NCBI GenBank assembly: GCA_014584345.1
Contig: JACTNB010000033.1
Span: 124,001-188,000, forward strand
Length of the DNA: 64,000 bases
Origin: Planctomycetota bacterium
GTDB lineage: Bacteria > Planctomycetota > Planctomycetia > Planctomycetales > Planctomycetaceae
Direction of reading: 5' to 3'
The notes beneath the pieces are model-generated. The model made no database searches and had not been told where the DNA came from. It was given only the letters and a program-made list of their open reading frames with translations. The translations under genes were made by a program, and so were the position numbers. This document shows, one piece after another, positions 55,145-63,048 of the stretch. Each line of letters opens with the position of its first letter. Positions within the stretch are counted from its first letter, which is position 1.

Positions 55145-56176
55145 ATGCCCGACAATGCTGCAAAAACGAGGGTCGCCCTCATCGGCGCGACCGGATACAC
55201 GGCCTTTGAGCTGATACGAATTCTGCTGCGTCATCCCCATGCGGTCATCACGGCTGCCACGACGCGCCAGGACGATCGCCCATCCCTTTCCACGATTCAT
55301 CCGGCACTCACGGGGCGTATCGCGCTGGCCTGCGATACACTGGACCCCGCGCGCATCGCGCAAGCCGCGGATGTTGCATTTACCTGCCTGCCCCATACCG
55401 CCAGCATGGAAGTCATTCCGCAATTGCTGGCAGAGGGGCTGAAGGTGATTGACCTGAGCGCGGATTACCGGCTGACGGACCCGGATGTTTACGAAAAATG
55501 GTATGGTCACGTCCACACGGATCCGACGCGTCTGGGAAATGTCGTGTATGGTTTGCCGGAACTTTATCGCGCGCGAATTCCGGGACACGATCTGATTGCC
55601 AACCCCGGCTGTTATACCAGTACATCGATCCTGGGGCTTGCCCCCCTGCTCTGCGGCGGGTGGATCGAGCCCGTGGGAATCTGCATTGATGGGAAAAGTG
55701 GTGTGTCTGGCGCGGGGCGCACCCCCAAGCTGGGGACCTTGTTCGCGGAGTGCAACGAAAGTGTCGCTCCCTATTCCGTGGGAAATCATCGCCATACGCC
55801 GGAAATCGATCAGGTACTCACGGATGTCAGCGGGGAAGCGACCGAGGTGGTTTTCACCCCGCATCTGATTCCCATGGATCGAGGCTTGCTGTGTTCCATC
55901 TATGCCCGCCCGCGTAAAAAGGCCGAACAAGCCGAACTGCTTCAAGCGATGCGAGACTACTATCGCGATGCTCCGTTTATTCGCGTGGTGGATCACCTGC
56001 CGCGAACCAAGGATGTCGCATTCACCAATTATTGCGACATGACGGTGCGTGTTTCCCGGGGATGCGTGCAGGTTTTCTCGGCACTGGACAACCTCATCAA
56101 GGGGGCCTCGGGAGTGGCCGTGCAGAACTTCAACCTGATGTTGGGCCACGAGGAAACGACGGGGCTTATTTTCTGA
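55145..56176 (+). CDS. argC: N-acetyl-gamma-glutamyl-phosphate reductase
   Basis: 343 residues. NADP-binding GATGYTAFELIRILLRHP at 14-31, VAFTCLPHTASMEVIPQL, DLSADYRLTDP and the catalytic cysteine Cys156 in NPGCYTSTSILGL identify ArgC. GNHRHTPEIDQVL and FTPHLIPMDRG near 230-275 complete the active-site region. It reduces N-acetylglutamyl phosphate to the semialdehyde in arginine synthesis. No other arg gene is in the window, so it is outside an arg cluster; the agu genes at 60.9 kb concern the arginine-derived agmatine route. Confidence 0.95.
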   Translation: MPDNAAKTRVALIGATGYTAFELIRILLRHPHAVITAATTRQDDRPSLSTIHPALTGRIALACDTLDPARIAQAADVAFTCLPHTASMEVIPQLLAEGLKVIDLSADYRLTDPDVYEKWYGHVHTDPTRLGNVVYGLPELYRARIPGHDLIANPGCYTSTSILGLAPLLCGGWIEPVGICIDGKSGVSGAGRTPKLGTLFAECNESVAPYSVGNHRHTPEIDQVLTDVSGEATEVVFTPHLIPMDRGLLCSIYARPRKKAEQAELLQAMRDYYRDAPFIRVVDHLPRTKDVAFTNYCDMTVRVSRGCVQVFSALDNLIKGASGVAVQNFNLMLGHEETTGLIF

Positions 56177-56228
56177 GTTGTCGCAAGAATCGATCCCCGC
56201 TGCAGGCTTGGCATTAGACTTGCTTTAA

Positions 56229-56350
56229 CCATTCGAAGCCGGCGAATGCTGGTGTTTTCCGTGAAAACCGTGGGGTTTTCGCAACACGGGAAGCGGAGTG
56301 TTGACAATCCGCAACACGCGTCAACACCTCCGTGGCTTCGAATCGAATGG
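56229..56350 (+). promoter_or_regulatory. Nested inverted-repeat region after argC
   Basis: An outer inverted repeat (CCATTCGAAGCC at 56229-56240; GGCTTCGAATCGAATGG at 56334-56350, with a 5-base TTCGA duplication) encloses two hairpins: GTTTTC/GAAAAC (56254-56268) and GGAGTGTTGAC facing GTCAACACCTCC (56295-56331, one bulge). The right arm ends next to the start of the small secreted-protein gene. Confidence 0.55.
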
Positions 56351-56358
56351 TGAACTGC

Positions 56359-56673
56359 ATGTTTTCCCGACTGCATCGCGTTCTGGCAACCGCAATCTGC
56401 CTGGTAACTGGCATCCTGGCGGGCATTCATCCCAACGTGTCCGCCGAAGACTGGGCTTTTCGCCGCTCGTATTACTCGCATGATCTGGAAGGTGAATTCT
56501 TCGCCCATGCTCCGCAGCCGGTCAGCCGATCGGCATACCGCATTCCTTATGTGCCCAACTACCCTGGCGCCACGGTCTATTCCTCCTGGAGATTGAATCG
56601 CGTGCAGTTGCGCAGCGGTTCCAGTGTGGATACCCAGTATCTGTGGCAGGGAACCGTGGAAATCCGGCCGTAA
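56359..56673 (+). CDS. Small exported hypothetical protein
   Basis: 104 residues from ATG at 56359 (ATG at 56347 is an alternative). A signal peptide is clear (LATAICLVTGILAGIHPNVS, cleavage before about EDWAF). The mature protein starts with DWAFRRSYYSHDL, a pattern I associate with small planctomycete exported proteins, and is rich in Tyr, Ser and Arg (SRSAYRIPYVPNYPGATVYS). Function unknown. Its start overlaps the end of the nested inverted-repeat region. Confidence 0.62.
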   Translation: MFSRLHRVLATAICLVTGILAGIHPNVSAEDWAFRRSYYSHDLEGEFFAHAPQPVSRSAYRIPYVPNYPGATVYSSWRLNRVQLRSGSSVDTQYLWQGTVEIRP

Positions 56674-56726
56674 TTATCGGCTCGGTGGGACGCATTTGCA
56701 ACGCCGGGCAGAAAATCCCCGAGGGC

Positions 56727-56735
56727 TGTTATACT
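56727..56735 (+). promoter_or_regulatory. Extended -10 promoter candidate for the aminotransferase gene
   Basis: TGTTATACT is an extended -10 element 50 bases upstream of the ATG at 56785. The -35 is not clear, as in the menG promoter candidate. Confidence 0.42.
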
Positions 56736-56784
56736 GCATGCCTGGCATGTCCGGTTTGCGTGCAGTCCGAAGGAGATAGGCTTG

Positions 56785-57942
56785 ATGTCCAGCATGTGGG
56801 GAATTGACCCCGGATTGATTTATCTGAATCACGGCTCGTTCGGCCCTACACCCCTGATGGTACGCGAGAGTCAACGAGAGTGGTCCCATCAAATGGGTGC
56901 CAATCCACAGGAATTTCTGTCGCGTCGATTCGAAGGTCTGCTGGAGGAAACCTCGAAACGGTTGGCGGAAAACCTGGTGACGGTTGGCGACAACCTGATC
57001 CCCGTGGAAAATGCGACACAGGGTATGAACCTGGTGGCACAAGCCCTGCCCCTGGCGGCCGGGGATGAAGTGCTGCTGACCACGCACGAGTACGGCGCGG
57101 TGAAGCGTCTCTGGCAGAAACGAACACAAGCCCGCGGTGCGCGACTGGTCCAGGCTCCCCTGCCCTTGCCTCTGGAAAGCAGTCGCCAGGTGGTTGAAGC
57201 CCTGCTGGGATATGCGAATGCGCGGACGCGTCTGATTGTCGTCAGTCATGTGACATCGCCCACCGCGCTGGCGCTCCCCGTGGAGGAAATCTGCCGGGCG
57301 GCCCGGCAACGGGGTATTGCGGTATGCGTGGACGGTCCGCATGCCATTGCCATGCGCGAGGTGAATCTCTCCCGCCTGGACTGCGATTTTTATGTTGCGA
57401 GTTGCCACAAATGGCTGAGTGCCCCCCTGGGGACCGGTTTTCTGTATGTTCATCCGCGATGGCAGGCGGAGATGCGCCCCTGCATCGTAAGTTGGGGCGG
57501 CACGACCTGCGGGCGCCCGCCCAGTTGGAAGGATGAATTCCTGTGGCTCGGAACGCGCGACGCCACGGGCTACCTGGCGATTCCAGCCGCATGGGAGTTT
57601 TTGCAGCAATATGGATTGGAAAAATTTCGAGGTGAGACTCACGACCTGGCGGCTTACGCCCGTGAGCGACTCCTCTCCTGCCTGCGGACGGAGCCACTTT
57701 CCGCGGATTCGCAGGAATGGTATGGTTCCATGGTGAGCGTCCCCCTGCCCGATACCGTGGACGTGCCCAAAACCTGGACGGGGCTGCCCCATCCCCTGCA
57801 AACCCGGCTTGCGGAACAGTACCGCATCGAAGTTCCCCTGATGAAGTGGGGCCATCGCATGTACATTCGCGTTTCCTGCCATCTCTACAACGAGGCCAGT
57901 CAGATTGATCGTCTCTGCGACGTGCTGCGTCGCCTTCTGTAG
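56785..57942 (+). CDS. Class V aminotransferase (isopenicillin-N-epimerase-like)
   Basis: 385 residues from ATG at 56785; AAGGAG is nine bases upstream. The start LIYLNHGSFGPTPLMVRESQ is the usual class V opening. PLP-binding features are ENATQGMNLVAQAL, VVSHVTSPTALALPVEEI, VDGPHAIAMREVNL (Asp to PLP nitrogen) and the lysine in ASCHKWLSAPLGTGFLYV (near residue 212). The closing GHRMYIRVSCHLYNEASQID is typical. The family includes isopenicillin N epimerase and cysteine desulfurase-like enzymes; the substrate is unknown. No cluster partner is apparent. Confidence 0.88.
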   Translation: MSSMWGIDPGLIYLNHGSFGPTPLMVRESQREWSHQMGANPQEFLSRRFEGLLEETSKRLAENLVTVGDNLIPVENATQGMNLVAQALPLAAGDEVLLTTHEYGAVKRLWQKRTQARGARLVQAPLPLPLESSRQVVEALLGYANARTRLIVVSHVTSPTALALPVEEICRAARQRGIAVCVDGPHAIAMREVNLSRLDCDFYVASCHKWLSAPLGTGFLYVHPRWQAEMRPCIVSWGGTTCGRPPSWKDEFLWLGTRDATGYLAIPAAWEFLQQYGLEKFRGETHDLAAYARERLLSCLRTEPLSADSQEWYGSMVSVPLPDTVDVPKTWTGLPHPLQTRLAEQYRIEVPLMKWGHRMYIRVSCHLYNEASQIDRLCDVLRRLL

Positions 57943-58139
57943 CATGCCGGTCGAAATTTTACCTTGTCGGCGATCGCGGAAACTCCTGGGGAGTAACCGA
58001 TTGCCTGATGCTGGAAATTCGTTAAGATAAACAGGAGTTGATTGCAGGAATGCGGCCGGGATTATTCCAGCGAAGAGTCCTTGTCGGCTGCCTGCGGACC
58101 AAAGGAAAAGCACCGTCCGTTTCGACGAGGGTTGTGGTG

Positions 58140-59273
58140 ATGAATCGAATTGGCATGAGTTTCGCGGTGGCCGTGATCGTGTGCCACGCTATTGGGCACG
58201 TGGCGTTTGTGCACGGACAGGAAGAACCGACCCAGGTTGTGATCAAGCGGAATGCGATCCATCTGCTGAATCCTGATGACTATCGGGCTCCTTTGAGTCT
58301 GACCGCGATCAATCAAGTGCAGATCCGCGCGCGCGTGGAAGGCGTGGTGCAAAACGTTCGCCCCACGCCGGGCATGAAGGTCAGCCTACAGGAGGAACTG
58401 ATCAAGATCGACTCGGCACAGGCGGCAAAGTTACTGGAACGTGCCCGTGCTAACGTCAAGCTGACAACACTGCGTCGCGACATGATGAAAGCCGACGTGC
58501 AGACGGGCAAACAGACGCAGAACATGCTGGAACTGGCGGAAGCGGAATTGAGTGTTGCCGAAGCGGATCTGGAACTTGCCAAGCTCAATTTCGAGCATAC
58601 CTCCATCCGCGCTCCCTTCGCGGGAGAGGTAACTCGATTGCCTGTCGCGCAAGGATCGTTCGTGAACTTGGGCGATGTTCTGGTGGAACTGCGTGATACA
58701 TCGCGGCTTACCGCCCAGTTACCCGTAGATCGTACCCAGGTTAAGGTCGGCGATACCATTACCCTGCAAGTGGATCAGTCGACCACGCAAGCCAAGGTGC
58801 AAGTCCTATTGCCTCTCGACGAAAAATGGCAGTCCCTGCGGGAGTTGATCGAAACGGCTGCTCTGGCGGTGGTTGTGGTGGATAATACCGGAGGGACATT
58901 TCAGGATGGCCAGACCGTGCATTCCGCCATCGTGCCCCGCCAGCCGATCGCCGAAGTTCCCAATACATCTTTAAGGAATTCCGAAGCAGGGACGCGATTG
59001 ATTCAGGTGATCCGCGACAGCATGGTCCGCGATATCGAAGTGAAGTTACTCGGCCCGGTGGGAGAAGGACGCTCGTATGTCTCCGGTCCGTTGCAGGCGG
59101 AAGATGAATTGATCACGGAATCCTCCTTTCCCCTGCGCGACGGGACAATGGTCAGGCCGCGTGCTTTGGATCCCCCCTCCCCTGCCCCGGGAACGACTCC
59201 GCGAGCCACCACGCCCACTCCCGGAGGAACCCCCGCGCCTGTACCTCAGCCGGGCGGCAACCCAGGGTTCTGA
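58140..59273 (+). CDS. HlyD-type periplasmic adaptor (membrane fusion protein)
   Basis: 377 residues from ATG at 58140. A signal peptide ends near VAFVHGQ. It has the usual adaptor order: an N-terminal beta-barrel/lipoyl strand (VQIRARVEGVVQNVRPTPGM), a coiled coil (LLERARANVKLTTLRRDMMK and QNMLELAEAELSVAEADLEL), the second lipoyl half (LNFEHTSIRAPFAGEVTRLP), then a barrel domain and a Pro-rich tail. Such proteins join inner-membrane RND, ABC or MFS pumps to an outer-membrane channel. No transporter or TolC gene is adjacent. A stop-proximal hairpin lies at 59289. Confidence 0.83.
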   Translation: MNRIGMSFAVAVIVCHAIGHVAFVHGQEEPTQVVIKRNAIHLLNPDDYRAPLSLTAINQVQIRARVEGVVQNVRPTPGMKVSLQEELIKIDSAQAAKLLERARANVKLTTLRRDMMKADVQTGKQTQNMLELAEAELSVAEADLELAKLNFEHTSIRAPFAGEVTRLPVAQGSFVNLGDVLVELRDTSRLTAQLPVDRTQVKVGDTITLQVDQSTTQAKVQVLLPLDEKWQSLRELIETAALAVVVVDNTGGTFQDGQTVHSAIVPRQPIAEVPNTSLRNSEAGTRLIQVIRDSMVRDIEVKLLGPVGEGRSYVSGPLQAEDELITESSFPLRDGTMVRPRALDPPSPAPGTTPRATTPTPGGTPAPVPQPGGNPGF

Positions 59274-59288
59274 CCCGGCAAAATGAGC

Positions 59289-59309
59289 GGCGGAGCTCAA
59301 CTCCGCCGG
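59289..59309 (+). terminator. Hairpin after the HlyD-type gene
   Basis: CGGCGGAG (59289-59296) pairs perfectly with CTCCGCCG (59302-59309) around a CTCAA loop, 16 bases after the stop. There is no T-tract downstream. The remaining gap to 59757 shows nothing I can support. Confidence 0.5.
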
Positions 59310-59757
59310 GACAGATCTGGTCCGGCCATCCGAACGGCTTCCCAACGACTTTGTTGTTTCAACATCGAAGAGGGGCGAGTTCCAGCGATGCGAGTAGCCG
59401 CAGGCCCTGGGGAAATGAAACGCGGAGACGGGGAGATGCTAAGCCGCAAGGAATCCATTTTCCGCGACTTTGCGTCCCTTGCGCCTCTGCGCTCAGTTGA
59501 TTCCGTTGCCGACGGGGGTGGTATGCTCTCGCGAGGAAGGCGGGCGCTCTGATGAAAATATCAATCGAACGGTCCCCAAATCGTGCTCGCATGACCAGTA
59601 GATTGTTTTCTTCACGGAAACTTAGTCATGTGTACACAGATCGGGTCTGTGCATTCTGGCAAATCCCGAGCAAGTTCCTCTTTTAAGGATTTCCTCGCGG
59701 CATTACACTCCACTCGGATTTCCAGAATGGTCTTCTGCTTGAGCAAGGAAGCTGCAA

Positions 59758-60894
59758 ATGTGGTACGATCTTGTCTGCTTGGTGATACTTGGGCTTTCTG
59801 CCTGGCGTGGAGTTGTGAAGGGGTTTATCTGGCAGTTGGCCAGCATCGCGGGGATACTTCTCTGCTTCGTTTTTGCGGAATCCTTTTCGCTGATCGCTGC
59901 TCCCCTGACGGGGCTTGAGCCTCCCCTGAGCCGCTGGGTGTCCATTCTGGTGCTCTACATCCTGGGTTCCTTTGGTGCCTTTGCCTTCGCCAAAATTGTT
60001 CAGGCAGGTCTCGAAAAGATCAAATTTCAGGATTACGACAGACATCTCGGGGCAATGTTCGGTCTGGCCAAGGGGGCCTGCCTTTGCCTGGTGTTGTCGT
60101 TTTTCATGTTCACGCTGTCTCCGGGCACTCGGGATACCGTCGTGCTTTCAAATGCTGGGTACGCCTCCGCGGTGCTGTTTCACCAGATCGATCCGGTCAT
60201 GCCCGCGGGATTGCACGATATCCTCGCCCCCTATGTGGTGGGGTTTGATCCCGACAGCATTGCCCAGCAACGTCAACATCAGGTCCCCATACACACCGTT
60301 TCCACTCCGAGCGAGAAACAGGGGCAATCGGGGACGACTACGGGGGTGGCCGGTAACTGGGATCCCCAAATCCGGAGTATGATCGAGCAACTTCCCGGGG
60401 TGTTCAGTTCGGAATTGCAGCAAATTCTCTATACCACCCTGGAACGGACAGCCCCCGAGGATCGCCCGGAGTTACTGGAAAAACTAGGGAGCGGCTTGCC
60501 GGGCATTATTCGGCAGGTGGCCGATCAGTGGAAGGAAGGGAAGCCCGAAAGTGCGTCGACTCCCTCCCAGGGGACGGAATGGAAACAGCAGCGTGCGCGG
60601 TTATTGAAGGAAATTGCGGGCGTTTACACCGAACATCTGGATGCCCAGCAAGCCATCATGGAAGAGGTCGTCTATTCCCTGCAGGGGGTGCCGGACGCCG
60701 TGACCATGGCGGTGCTTGAAGATTGGCATGCGGATCTGCTCGGCTTGCCTCAAGATCCCGACCCGACCACGAAATTCACGACATCCCTGGATCAAAGGAT
60801 CGCGAATCAGTTGGCCAAGGCCAATATATCGTTAAACAGCCTGTCCGCCGACTTGCGGGAGCGACTCACGTCCGTGACACAACGGCCCCGTTGA
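59758..60894 (+). CDS. cvpA: CvpA-family membrane protein with a C-terminal extension
   Basis: 378 residues. The first 170 are the CvpA domain: WYDLVCLVILGLSAWRGVVK, GFIWQLASIAGILLCFVFAE and GAMFGLAKGACLCLVLSFF, four membrane helices in all. The remainder (about 200 residues) is hydrophilic and helical, ending in NQLAKANISLNSLSADLRER; no known domain was recognised. CvpA proteins are needed for colicin V export and envelope homeostasis in proteobacteria. The length is about twice the usual single-domain size. It ends 38 bases before the convergent aguA. Confidence 0.82.
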   Translation: MWYDLVCLVILGLSAWRGVVKGFIWQLASIAGILLCFVFAESFSLIAAPLTGLEPPLSRWVSILVLYILGSFGAFAFAKIVQAGLEKIKFQDYDRHLGAMFGLAKGACLCLVLSFFMFTLSPGTRDTVVLSNAGYASAVLFHQIDPVMPAGLHDILAPYVVGFDPDSIAQQRQHQVPIHTVSTPSEKQGQSGTTTGVAGNWDPQIRSMIEQLPGVFSSELQQILYTTLERTAPEDRPELLEKLGSGLPGIIRQVADQWKEGKPESASTPSQGTEWKQQRARLLKEIAGVYTEHLDAQQAIMEEVVYSLQGVPDAVTMAVLEDWHADLLGLPQDPDPTTKFTTSLDQRIANQLAKANISLNSLSADLRERLTSVTQRPR

Positions 60895-60932
60895 GACTTC
60901 CCGCGTTTGCAAGTCGATCGCGCCAACTGGTA

Positions 60933-62012
60933 TCAAGCGGAGACAGGACGGGGATGCGCCAGTCCCTGCTGCATGCTGGCACAGTGGAACGCCCCCAGCC
61001 CCCAAACCAGATCGACGGCATCCAGACCGATAATCTCGCGGCCCGGGAACAGATCCTTCAGGAGTTTTCCGGTCGAGGCATCACGCGCGCAGCGAAACGT
61101 GGGGTAAATCAGAAATCCGTTGCCGATATAGAAGTTCGCATAGGATGCCGGTAATTGCTGGTCCTCGTAAAATACGGGATCGGGCAGGGGCAGCGGGATG
61201 ACGGTAAACGGTTGGCCCTGTGCATCGGACAGGGATTTCAGTTGTGTCTGCAGGGTGTCCAGCAACGGCAGGCGGGCCCTTCCCTGCTCCGCTGGATCGT
61301 TGGCGACAGCCACCAGCGTGTCGCCCGTCACGAATCTCGCGAGTTGATCAATGTGGGCATCGGTATCGTCGCCCGGTATGCTGCCGTCCTCCGCTGCAAA
61401 CAGCCACAACACCCGATCGGCTCCGGTGTATTCGGAAAGCATCCGGCTGATTTCCGAGCGGCTGAGATCGGGATTTCGATTCGGATTCAGCAGGCATTGC
61501 GACGTGACCAGCAGCGTCCCCTGTCCGTTGTTCTCGATGCTGCCTCCTTCCATAACAAGCCCCGGCGAAAAACGTCGCATACCGAGTTCCAGGGCGACAT
61601 ATTCCGGAACGGCGTTATCGAGATCGAACGGTGGATATTTGTTTCCCCAGGCGTTGTAGCCCCAATCGACAAGGGCGGCCGGTTCGTGTGCATGCTGGAG
61701 AAACCAGGGGCCATGATCACGAATCCAGCAATCGTTGGTTCCCTTCTCGTGCAGAAGGATATTGGCGGTTCCGCCGACGAGTTCTTCCGCCTGTTCCAGA
61801 GCCGCACCGCTGGCAAGAATGTGGACCGGCTCGAACGCCGCGATGGTCCGGGCAAACCGCGCGAACACTTCGGGGACGGGAGTAAACTTACCCGGCCAGG
61901 AATCGCGATTATGGGGCCAGGAGAGCCAGGTCGCCTCATGGGGTTCCCATTCCGCTGGCCAGCGGTATCCCAGGGATTTCGGAGTTTGCTTTTCAGGCAT
62001 CGGGAAAGGCAT
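60933..62012 (-). CDS. aguA: Agmatine deiminase
   Basis: 359 residues from ATG at 62012; ATG at 62000 (MPEKQTPKSLGYRWPAEWEP) is an equally good start and overlaps the aguB stop. Family features: GYRWPAEWEPHEATWLSWPH near the start, GTNDCWIRDHGPWFL, LVMEGGSIENNGQGTLLVT and the catalytic cysteine Cys344 in GLGAFHCASMQQ. Residues of the deiminase family (Asp, His, Cys) are in place. It turns agmatine into N-carbamoylputrescine. With the upstream aguB gene it forms a two-step putrescine pathway. speA is not in the window. Confidence 0.93.
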   Translation of the reverse strand: MPFPMPEKQTPKSLGYRWPAEWEPHEATWLSWPHNRDSWPGKFTPVPEVFARFARTIAAFEPVHILASGAALEQAEELVGGTANILLHEKGTNDCWIRDHGPWFLQHAHEPAALVDWGYNAWGNKYPPFDLDNAVPEYVALELGMRRFSPGLVMEGGSIENNGQGTLLVTSQCLLNPNRNPDLSRSEISRMLSEYTGADRVLWLFAAEDGSIPGDDTDAHIDQLARFVTGDTLVAVANDPAEQGRARLPLLDTLQTQLKSLSDAQGQPFTVIPLPLPDPVFYEDQQLPASYANFYIGNGFLIYPTFRCARDASTGKLLKDLFPGREIIGLDAVDLVWGLGAFHCASMQQGLAHPRPVSA

Positions 62013-62886
62013 CCAGAAAGCGTTTTGTCAGCCCGGCATAGGCATCGATTCTGCGATCTCGCAGGAAGGGCCAATGGGTGCGTGCGGTGTCCAACAGCGA
62101 GAAATCGCAAGAGGCGATCAGGATTTCTTCCGCGTCGTGACCGGCTTTCTTCAGCAGATTTCCATAGGGGTCGCAGAGGAACGAACCTCCCCAGAATTCG
62201 ATATTTCCCTCCAGTCCCACGCGATTAGGAGCGGCAACAAAAACTCCGTTCGCAATGGCATGGGAACGCATCATGGTTTCCCACGCCGCGTGCTGACTAA
62301 CGCCGAACTCCGCCTTCTCACTGGGATGCCAGCCGATGGCCGTCGGGTAAAAGAGTATTTCGGCTCCGGTCAGGGCCGTCAGACGGGCGGCTTCCGGGAA
62401 CCACTGATCCCAGCAGACACAGACGCCGATTTTCCCGTAACGCGTCTGAAAGCTGCGAAACCCCAGATCGCCTGGCGTAAAATAGAATTTCTCGTAGAAC
62501 AGGGGATCGTCAGGTATGTGCATTTTGCGATAGAGACCACACTGGCGACCATCGGCATCGAACACGACTGCGGTATTGTGATACAACCCGGCCGTCCGTT
62601 TCTCGAACATGGAGAGGACCAGCACGATTTCAAGCTCACCCGCCAGCCGGCCGAACCGCTCGCAGATGGGCCCCGGGATCGGTTCCGCCTCGGCGAACAG
62701 GGCATGGTCTTCCGCCTGGCAGGGATACAACCCGTGGAATAATTCCTGCAGGCAGATAATACGCGCCCCCTGCCCGGCAGCTGTGCGCACCTGATGTTCT
62801 GCACGCCTAAGGTTGGCGGATTTGTCCTGCACGCATTGCATCTGCAGAACCGCGACGGAAACGGAGTGGGAATTTGTTGCATTCAT
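61993..62886 (-). CDS. aguB: N-carbamoylputrescine amidohydrolase
   Basis: 297 residues, a nitrilase-superfamily enzyme. The Glu-Lys-Cys triad is Glu48 (ICLQELF), Lys121 (YRKMHIPDDP) and Cys158 (GVCVCWDQWFPEAAR). HIPDDPLFYEKFYFTPGD and QHAAWETMMRSHAIANGVFV are shared with AguB. It hydrolyses N-carbamoylputrescine to putrescine, CO2 and ammonia. aguA follows on the same strand with overlapping reading frames, indicating coupled translation. The protein has no signal peptide. Confidence 0.93.
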   Translation of the reverse strand: MNATNSHSVSVAVLQMQCVQDKSANLRRAEHQVRTAAGQGARIICLQELFHGLYPCQAEDHALFAEAEPIPGPICERFGRLAGELEIVLVLSMFEKRTAGLYHNTAVVFDADGRQCGLYRKMHIPDDPLFYEKFYFTPGDLGFRSFQTRYGKIGVCVCWDQWFPEAARLTALTGAEILFYPTAIGWHPSEKAEFGVSQHAAWETMMRSHAIANGVFVAAPNRVGLEGNIEFWGGSFLCDPYGNLLKKAGHDAEEILIASCDFSLLDTARTHWPFLRDRRIDAYAGLTKRFLDAFPDA

Positions 62887-62969
62887 GGCGGGATTCTATC
62901 GCGTTGGGGAAGACATTTCCAGAACAGGCGCACCCGGGAGGGGCGGGCTGCTTTTTCCTGAATGACGAA

Positions 62970-62978
62970 TGTTATACA
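62970..62978 (+). promoter_or_regulatory. Extended -10 promoter candidate for the beta-helix gene
   Basis: TGTTATACA, an extended -10 type motif, lies 71 bases before the ATG at 63049, in the divergent gap with aguB. It repeats the TGTTATA pattern seen at 29908 and 56727. Confidence 0.35.
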
Positions 62979-63048
62979 GTACAGGGCAGTCATGCTGCCT
63001 TGTTGCTCGGCTCGATTCCTGCTCGTGTTGTCAGAAAGGTCCTGCGGA

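Noticed and set aside
54701..56149. A 482-codon minus-strand open frame
   Set aside because: Shadow of argC and the hypothetical gene before it; no motifs.
56674..58113. A 479-codon minus-strand open frame
   Set aside because: It lies opposite the aminotransferase gene, which has a full PLP-site signature; the antisense frame shows no family features.
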